Assembly (NCBI GenBank): GCA_900444965.1
Contig: UFRQ01000003.1
Coordinates: 806,001 to 870,000, forward strand
Reading direction: 5' to 3'
Origin: [Actinobacillus] rossii
GTDB taxonomy: Bacteria; Pseudomonadota; Gammaproteobacteria; Enterobacterales; Pasteurellaceae
DNA: 64,000 nucleotides
The translations under genes and the position numbers were made by a program. Positions within the stretch are counted from its first letter, which is position 1; each line of letters starts with the position of its first letter. Positions 58,260-64,000 of this stretch are shown in pieces. A model generated the notes under the pieces. That model searched no databases and had not been told where the DNA came from. It saw only the letters and a program-made list of their open reading frames with translations.

Positions 58260-61163
58260 ATGACCGAATATGCAATTGGACAACGTTGGATTAGCAATAA
58301 TGAAAATGAATTAGGATTAGGGATTGTGACGGAGTTTAATGCGCGCGCTGTACAAATTTATTTTCCCGCTGCAGATGAAATTCGAACCTACTCTAGCAGC
58401 GATGCACCGCTAACCCGAGTCATTTTTTCAGAGCAAGATATTGTAACGCATATCAACGGCTGGAAAGCACAAATTCTCAATAAAACGTTTCATCATTCGA
58501 CCGCACTTTATCTTGTTAAACGTCTTGATAATCATGAAGAAGTGCTGATAAAAGAGCTTGAACTCGCACCACAAATTAGTTTTAGCAAGCCACAAGATCG
58601 TCTTTTTACAGCGCAAATTGATCGCTGTGATCGTTTTGCGCTACGCTATCGTGCACTACAGCATCAACAGGCACAATTTCAATCTCCATTACGTGGATTA
58701 CGCGGTACGCGTGCGGCATTAATTCCACATCAATTGCATATTGCTAATGAAGTCGGGCACCGAATTAATCCGCGAGTTTTGCTAGCAGATGAAGTGGGGC
58801 TGGGGAAAACGATTGAAGCCGGTATGATTTTGCAACAGCAAATTTTGGCAGGCCGTGCTGATCGTGTGTTGATTATAGTGCCCGAAACGTTACAACATCA
58901 GTGGTTGGTGGAAATGTTGCGTCGTTTTAATTTGCATTTTTCGCTCTTTGATGAAGAACGCGCAGCAGATTTTGCTGCAACAGAAAATACTGAAGCGCGT
59001 AATCCTTTTGAAACAGAGAATCTGATTCTTTGTTCCCTTGATTGGCTTGTGAAAAATCCAACTCGCGGAGAACAAGTCCTTGCGGCACAATTTGATCTGT
59101 TGATCGTGGATGAAGCCCATCATCTTGCTTGGACACCAGAAAATGCTAGCCTAGAATATCTTTTCGTTGAACGTTTGAGTCGTCAAATTTCGTCAGTATT
59201 ATTATTAACTGCGACACCAGAACAGCTCGGACAAGCCAGTCATTTTGCGCGTTTAAAATTGCTCGATGCCGCCCGTTTCTACGATTATGAGCAATTCGTG
59301 GTAGAGCAGAATCACTATCAACCCGTGGCTAATGCAGTACAAACGTTATTAGCGGGTAAGCCATTAAGTGCGGTGGAAAAAACAGCTATTTCGGATTTGT
59401 TAGAAGAACAGGATGTTGAGCCACAGCTCAAAGTACTAGATAGTCAGAATGAGCATGAAAAAACGATTGTTCGCCAAGAGTTGATTAATAATTTAATCGA
59501 TCGTCATGGCACAAGCCGTGTATTGTTTAGGAATACACGCCAAGGAGTAAAAGGCTTCCCACATCGAATTTATCACCAAGTAAATATGGCAATGCCAAAT
59601 CAATATCACAATGCGATTCATGTGCTTAATAAGCTTGGTGAAATGAAAACACAAAATTTGTTTTATCCAGAGCAGATTTTCCAACAGTGGAATCCTGACG
59701 TGAAATGGTGGGATTTTGATCCTCGTGTGGAATGGCTCTTTAATTTCTTAAAAATGAATCGTCATGAAAAAGTGCTGGTAATTTGCCGTCATGCTACAAC
59801 CGCCATTCAGCTTGAACAGGCATTACGTGAAAAAGAAGGGATTCGGGCGACAGTATTTCACGAAAATATGTCGATTATTGAGCGAGATCGCGCGGTGGCT
59901 TATTTTGCAGATATGGAGCAAGGGGCGCAAGTGTTATTCACATCCAGTATTGGTTCAGAAGGGCGAAATTTCCAATTCGCTGCCAATTTGGTGTTATTTA
60001 ATTTACCCGATAATCCCGACTTATTGGAACAATGTATAGGGCGTTTGGATCGTATCGGGCAAGGGCGAGATATTCAAATTTATGTGCCGAGTTTTGTTCA
60101 TACTGCGCAAGCTATACTGGCAGAGTGGTATCATGTGGGTTTAAATGCCTTTGAAGAAACCTGTCCAATGGGGATGGCATTATTTGAAAAGTGCGGTCAA
60201 GAATTGCAAAGATTTTTACAAAACCCACCCGCACTTGATGATTTTGATCGCTTTGTGAAGGAGACAGTTAAACAACGTATTCAACTGAAAGCAGAATTGG
60301 AAAAAGGGCGGGATCGCTTGTTAGAGTTAAATTCTAATGGTGGTGATACAGCTCAAGAGCTGGCGAATGCCATTGCATCTGAAGACGGAAATACTGAATT
60401 AGTGAATTTTACCTTGAATTTATTGGATATTATTGGTGTGGAACAGGATGACTTGGGCGAAAAATCCATTGTTATTACGCCGACAGGCACGATGCTTGTG
60501 CCTGATTTTCCCGGGTTAAAAGAAGAAGGTGTGACAGTTTCATTTGATCGTGCTCTTGCCTTAGCTCGTGAAGATGTGGAGTTTTTAACATGGGATCATC
60601 CTATGTTGCGGAATGGTATTGATCTTGTTGTATCGAGTGATATTGGTAAAACGGCGGCTTGTTTGTTAATTAATCCTAACTTACCTGCGGGGACTTTGCT
60701 ATTGGAACTTATTTATGTCGTGGAAACACAGTCGCCAAAAGGTTTGCAGCTTAACCGCTTTTTACCTCCAACGCCAGTGCGTTTATTGTTGGATATCAAA
60801 GGCAATAATTTAGCGAATAAAGTCACATTCGATACATTAGAAAAACAAGTGAAACCCATGGCTAAAGCTTTGGCAACCCAAATCGTGACAAAAGTGCGGT
60901 CAAATATTGAAACGTTATTGAAACAGGCAGAATATGAAATGACTAAATTGACGCAAGAAATCGTGGCGGATGCGAAACGCCAAGCGAGCCAGGTGTTAGG
61001 TAATGAGTTAGCGCGTTTGAATGCTCTGAAAGTTGTGAATAAAACTATTCGACAAGATGAAGTGGACACGCTTGAGCAAATTGCCATGCAATCGCATATT
61101 GAATTAGAGAAAGCCAATTGGCGTTTAGATAGCTTGCGTATTATTGTGACGAATAAAATGTAA
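58260..61163 (+). CDS. rapA: RNA polymerase-associated ATPase RapA (HepA)
   Basis: Swi2/Snf2-family ATPase that recycles RNA polymerase, 967 aa. An N-terminal Tudor-like pair (residues 1-110) is followed by the helicase core: Walker [18 protein letters not shown] at about 170-186, DEAH box at 284-287, motif III LLTATP, then the second RecA lobe ([44 protein letters not shown]). RapA-specific spacer and C-terminal domains follow to residue 967. Length matches E. coli RapA (968). Several uptake signals lie inside. A long AT-rich hairpin follows the gene. Confidence 0.97.
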   Translation: MTEYAIGQRWISNNENELGLGIVTEFNARAVQIYFPAADEIRTYSSSDAPLTRVIFSEQDIVTHINGWKAQILNKTFHHSTALYLVKRLDNHEEVLIKELELAPQISFSKPQDRLFTAQIDRCDRFALRYRALQHQQAQFQSPLRGLRGTRAALIPHQLHIANEVGHRINPRVLLADEVGLGKTIEAGMILQQQILAGRADRVLIIVPETLQHQWLVEMLRRFNLHFSLFDEERAADFAATENTEARNPFETENLILCSLDWLVKNPTRGEQVLAAQFDLLIVDEAHHLAWTPENASLEYLFVERLSRQISSVLLLTATPEQLGQASHFARLKLLDAARFYDYEQFVVEQNHYQPVANAVQTLLAGKPLSAVEKTAISDLLEEQDVEPQLKVLDSQNEHEKTIVRQELINNLIDRHGTSRVLFRNTRQGVKGFPHRIYHQVNMAMPNQYHNAIHVLNKLGEMKTQNLFYPEQIFQQWNPDVKWWDFDPRVEWLFNFLKMNRHEKVLVICRHATTAIQLEQALREKEGIRATVFHENMSIIERDRAVAYFADMEQGAQVLFTSSIGSEGRNFQFAANLVLFNLPDNPDLLEQCIGRLDRIGQGRDIQIYVPSFVHTAQAILAEWYHVGLNAFEETCPMGMALFEKCGQELQRFLQNPPALDDFDRFVKETVKQRIQLKAELEKGRDRLLELNSNGGDTAQELANAIASEDGNTELVNFTLNLLDIIGVEQDDLGEKSIVITPTGTMLVPDFPGLKEEGVTVSFDRALALAREDVEFLTWDHPMLRNGIDLVVSSDIGKTAACLLINPNLPAGTLLLELIYVVETQSPKGLQLNRFLPPTPVRLLLDIKGNNLANKVTFDTLEKQVKPMAKALATQIVTKVRSNIETLLKQAEYEMTKLTQEIVADAKRQASQVLGNELARLNALKVVNKTIRQDEVDTLEQIAMQSHIELEKANWRLDSLRIIVTNKM

Positions 61164-61262
61164 GCTGAAATATTTTTAAGCTTATCTATTACTTTAATGA
61201 GAATTCAATATTGGTAGAAAAAATATAATTATTTCTACTGAAAATAGATTTACTTTGTTTTT

Positions 61263-61308
61263 AATAGTCATTAAATTAAATTTTATTTAATTTAATGACT
61301 ATTTTCGT
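61263..61308 (+). terminator. long AT-rich hairpin after rapA
   Basis: An 18-bp perfect stem starting AATAGTCATTAAATTAAA, with a 5-nt loop, followed by TTCGTTTTT. It lies 100 bp past the rapA stop in a 249-bp gap with no gene. The likely role is termination. Confidence 0.7.
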
Positions 61309-61315
61309 TTTTACT

Positions 61316-61333
61316 ATTGCAAACGTTTGCATA
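61316..61333. promoter_or_regulatory. LacI/PurR-type operator upstream of the TRAP transporter
   Basis: The perfect 12-bp palindrome GCAAACGTTTGC (61319-61330), flanked by ATT and ATA, matches the core of PurR and other LacI-family operators. It lies about 80 bp before the TAXI receptor gene. The regulator is not in this window. Confidence 0.65.
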
Positions 61334-61412
61334 ATTTTGTATATGTAAGTGACTCGAATGCAAATCGAGTACACACAACATAATTAAGTATTTTGCGCGA
61401 GGAGAAAACGTT

Positions 61413-62378
61413 ATGAAGAAAATACTCAAACTGTCAGTGATTGCGGGTGTTGCGTTAAGTGCGTTCACAGCTCAAGCGGCAGAAGATAAATTTATTACGA
61501 TTGGTACCGGTGGGCAAACTGGGGTGTATTACGTCGTAGGACAATCTATTTGCCAATTGGTGAACCGAGATACAGCAAAAACTCACGTGAAATGTAATGC
61601 GCCATCAACGGGGGCATCGGTGGCTAACTTAAATGCGATTGCTGCAAAAGAACAAGATATGGGGATTGTGCAATCAGACTGGCAATACCATGCTTACAAC
61701 GGTTCTAGCTCATTTGAGAATAAGAAAAATGATAAAATTCGTGCGATTTTCTCCTTGCATCCTGAACCATTTACTGTGATGGCGCGTGATGATTCTGGCA
61801 TTAAATCTTTCGATGATTTAAAAGGTAAACGCGTGAATGTGGGTGACCCTGGTTCTGGTACGCGTGCGACAATGAACGTGATTTTAGCCGCGAAAAAATG
61901 GACAGATAAAGATTTCAAAGTGGCTTCTGAATTGAAACCAGCCGAAATGGCATCAGTGATGTGTGATAATAACTTGGATGCGATTACTTATAATGTGGGT
62001 CATCCAAATGGGGCATTGAAAGAAGCGGCAGCTTCTTGTGATGCGCATTTAGTACCTGTTACAGGCCCTGAAATTGATAAATTAGTGGCTGATCACAGTT
62101 ACTATGCGAAAGCAACTATTCCTGGTGGTCTATATAAAGGCACTGATAATCCGGTTGAAACATTTGGTGTGTATGCGACTTTAGTATCATCAGCGGATGT
62201 GGATGCGGACAAAGTATATGCAGTGGTAAAAGCGGTGTTTGATAATTTTGATCGTTTCAAACGTTTACACCCTGCTTTTGCTAATTTGAAAGAAGAAGAA
62301 ATGATTAAAAATGCACTTTCTGCGCCACTTCATGAAGGTGCGGTGCGTTATTATAAAGAACGTGGCTGGATTAAATAA
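61413..62378 (+). CDS. TRAP transporter solute receptor, TAXI family
   Basis: Periplasmic substrate-binding protein of 321 aa. The signal peptide is residues 1-22 (ends TAQA/AE). The family hallmarks are FITIGTGGQTGVYYVVGQSIC near the N-terminus, CNAPSTGASVANLNAI, and GKRVNVGDPGSGTRATMNV in the middle. TAXI receptors feed fused 4TM/12TM TRAP permeases, and the gene downstream is exactly that. Known members bind glutamate, 2-oxoglutarate or related acids, but the ligand here is not evident. A GAGGAG ribosome-binding site precedes the ATG. A LacI-type operator upstream suggests control by a carbon or purine signal. Confidence 0.93.
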   Translation: MKKILKLSVIAGVALSAFTAQAAEDKFITIGTGGQTGVYYVVGQSICQLVNRDTAKTHVKCNAPSTGASVANLNAIAAKEQDMGIVQSDWQYHAYNGSSSFENKKNDKIRAIFSLHPEPFTVMARDDSGIKSFDDLKGKRVNVGDPGSGTRATMNVILAAKKWTDKDFKVASELKPAEMASVMCDNNLDAITYNVGHPNGALKEAAASCDAHLVPVTGPEIDKLVADHSYYAKATIPGGLYKGTDNPVETFGVYATLVSSADVDADKVYAVVKAVFDNFDRFKRLHPAFANLKEEEMIKNALSAPLHEGAVRYYKERGWIK

Positions 62379-62393
62379 ACACGTTTAAATTTC

Positions 62394-62427
62394 ACCGCAC
62401 TTTATTGTTCTAAAGTGCGGTTGTTTT
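62394..62427 (+). terminator. uptake-signal-pair hairpin between TAXI receptor and permease
   Basis: The arms ACCGCACTTTA and TAAAGTGCGGT form an 11-bp stem with a 6-nt loop, followed by TGTTTTTC. It lies inside an apparent operon, so it probably causes partial termination and more receptor than permease. Confidence 0.75.
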
Positions 62428-62458
62428 TCTTTTTGTTTTCCATTACTCGGGGAACCTT

Positions 62459-64000
62459 ATGTCAGCACAATCAAAAAATATAGATTATGACGATCTGCAA
62501 GATATGGTGGCATCTAATGATGCTGGTGGTCGAACTCCAAAAGGCTTTGCGAAAAAGCTGATTGTGGTGACTGCTATCTTATGGTCCGTTTTTCAGCTTT
62601 ATTACACATCGCCTGCATCCTTTTGGCTACAAGAAGTATTAACACAGGCCAATATTAATTTAAATGTGGTTGTTGATGATACCAAAGCGCGGTCAATTCA
62701 CTTAGCTTTTGCCTTATTTTTGGCTTATCTTTCCTTTCCTGCTTTTGCCTTTTCGCCGAAACATCGTATTCCGGTTCAAGATTGGATTTTTGCAATTGTA
62801 GGGGCATTTCTTGGGGCATACTATCTCTTCTTTTATGAAGGCTTAGTCACACGTTTTGGTGCACCTAACTTGCAAGATATTATTGCAGGTTGTGTGGGCA
62901 TATTGTTATTGCTAGAAGCGACACGTCGTAGCCTTGGCTTACCATTAGTGATTATTGCAGTCATTTTCTTGCTTTATAATTATTTTGGACAATTTTTACC
63001 AACAGATTGGATTATTAGCCATCGTTCGGGGTCTTTAGCGCAAATTATTAACCAACAATGGATCACGACGGAAGGCGTATTCGGTGTGGCATTGGGGGTA
63101 TCAACGAAATATGTGTTCTTATTCGTTTTATTTGGCGCATTGTTAGACAAAGCGGGAGCGGGTAATTATTTTATTAAAACGGCATTTGCTTATTTGGGAC
63201 ACTTAAAAGGCGGTCCGGGTAAAGCTGCAGTCGTTTCTTCTGCGTTGACAGGGTTAGTATCGGGGTCTTCTATTGCCAATGTGGTAACAACGGGAACCTT
63301 TACTATTCCAATGATGAAGCGGGTGGGCTTAAGTGCAGAAAAAGCCGGGGCAATCGAGGTTGCTTCCTCTGTGAATGGGCAAATTATGCCACCAGTAATG
63401 GGGGCAGCGGCATTTTTGATGATTGAATATGTCAATATGCCATATAGTCAATTAATTACTCATGCTTTTTTACCTGCTTTTATTTCTTACATTGCCTTAG
63501 TTTATATCGTACATCTTGAAGCCTGTAAAATGGGTTTAAAAGGTCTGCCAAGAACCGATCCCGCTAATCCGATATTAGTGACATTAATGCGTGCGTTAGT
63601 CACTTTCTTAGCTATTTGCGTATTATATTTTGCGTTAGATTTAGGTTTAGGCTGGATTAAAAACGTAGCGCCGGATTATTCTTTTGTTATTGTGTTAACC
63701 TTACTCAGTGCTGTTTATTTATTGTTAATTCGTCGTGTTGCTCATTTCCCAGATCTCGAACCGGATGATCCAGAAAAAGAAATGGTCACTTTACCGTCAG
63801 TGAAACCGACGGTAAATGCAGGGTTACATTATTTATTACCTGTTGTAGTGTTAATGTGGTGTTTGATGATTGAACGTATGTCTCCAGGGCTTTCAGCATT
63901 TTGGGGAACCATGGTACTTGGTACAATTTTAATTACTCAACGCCCATTACTAAGTTTTTTCCGTGGTGAAACAGCCAGTAAATTTACTCTGGCTAAACAA
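62459..64000 (+). CDS. TRAP transporter fused permease (4TM/12TM), partial at window end
   Basis: Membrane part of the TAXI-TRAP transporter, using an ion gradient to import the receptor's substrate. The 514 codons seen begin MSAQSKNIDYDDLQDMVASND after GGGGAA and stay open to the edge, so the C-terminus is missing; full proteins are about 650-850 aa. The first 4 helices or so correspond to the small DctQ-like part. The DctM-like part follows with SGSSIANVVTTGTFTIPMMKR and ASSVNGQIMPPVMGAAAFLMIEY, the signature of fused TRAP permeases. It is 80 bp downstream of the receptor gene with an uptake-signal hairpin between. Confidence 0.93.
   Translation, partial: MSAQSKNIDYDDLQDMVASNDAGGRTPKGFAKKLIVVTAILWSVFQLYYTSPASFWLQEVLTQANINLNVVVDDTKARSIHLAFALFLAYLSFPAFAFSPKHRIPVQDWIFAIVGAFLGAYYLFFYEGLVTRFGAPNLQDIIAGCVGILLLLEATRRSLGLPLVIIAVIFLLYNYFGQFLPTDWIISHRSGSLAQIINQQWITTEGVFGVALGVSTKYVFLFVLFGALLDKAGAGNYFIKTAFAYLGHLKGGPGKAAVVSSALTGLVSGSSIANVVTTGTFTIPMMKRVGLSAEKAGAIEVASSVNGQIMPPVMGAAAFLMIEYVNMPYSQLITHAFLPAFISYIALVYIVHLEACKMGLKGLPRTDPANPILVTLMRALVTFLAICVLYFALDLGLGWIKNVAPDYSFVIVLTLLSAVYLLLIRRVAHFPDLEPDDPEKEMVTLPSVKPTVNAGLHYLLPVVVLMWCLMIERMSPGLSAFWGTMVLGTILITQRPLLSFFRGETASKFTLAKQ

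Noticed and set aside
60713..61117. 134-codon minus-strand open frame within rapA
   Set aside because: Lies opposite the conserved RapA C-terminus; composition is what the reverse frame of that domain gives.

Overview
The window is chromosomal DNA from a Pasteurellaceae bacterium of the Haemophilus/Aggregatibacter/Pasteurella group. About 44 exact copies of the Hin-type DNA uptake signal AAGTGCGGT (either strand) can be counted by eye. Several lie as inverted pairs that form terminators. DNA is AT-rich, proteins look gamma-proteobacterial, and several gene clusters match the order known from H. influenzae: yidE next to the HI0036-type ABC transporter; tamA-tamB-ppx; psd, yceD, rpmF, fabH, fabD, fabG, acpP, dcuB; folA near proB. 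The species cannot be fixed from sequence alone.

Layout. 0-3.6 kb: YidE-type transporter divergent from an SbmA/YddA-like ABC transporter. 3.7-6.3 kb: thiM-thiD-thiE thiamine salvage operon under a TPP riboswitch. 6.5-9.3 kb: polA. 9.4-16.8 kb: tamA-tamB-ppx. 16.9-24.6 kb: narP, cyaA (UUG start), and the divergent hemC-hemD-hemX-hemY operon. 24.9-32 kb: gdhA, trmN6, bamC/dapA, bcp, maeB. 32.3-34.2 kb: rsuA-bcr. 34.3-39.1 kb: an IgA-protease/Hap-family (S6) autotransporter whose passenger carries four tandem copies of a module of about 70 residues. 39.1-39.7 kb: decayed DNA with a GntR/UTRA regulator fragment. 39.8-42.8 kb: folA, yjjB/yjjP, proB. 42.8-45.3 kb: an IS256-family element followed by three accessory genes. 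45.4-53.7 kb: fklB, psd and the fatty-acid/phospholipid cluster, then dcuB. 53.8-57.3 kb: a damaged stretch with a frameshifted secreted tannase-like esterase, an intact IS481-family element with a 7-bp target duplication, and mntP with an in-frame stop. 57.3-64 kb: pnuC, rapA and a TAXI-type TRAP transporter that runs off the window.

How the parts fit. Most of the window is core metabolism: cofactor salvage (thiamine by ThiMDE, nicotinamide riboside by PnuC), heme synthesis, anaerobic physiology (NarP, DcuB), outer-membrane assembly (TamAB, BamC) and membrane lipid synthesis. Accessory content sits in three places (34-39.7 kb, 42.8-45.3 kb, 53.8-57.3 kb) and includes two intact insertion sequences and three broken genes. 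I see no CRISPR array, rRNA, tRNA or prophage. The most interesting item is the fourfold module expansion in the S6 autotransporter. Second is a small set of Neisseriaceae-like uptake motifs beside the thiamine operon, in a stretch without Hin-type uptake signals.
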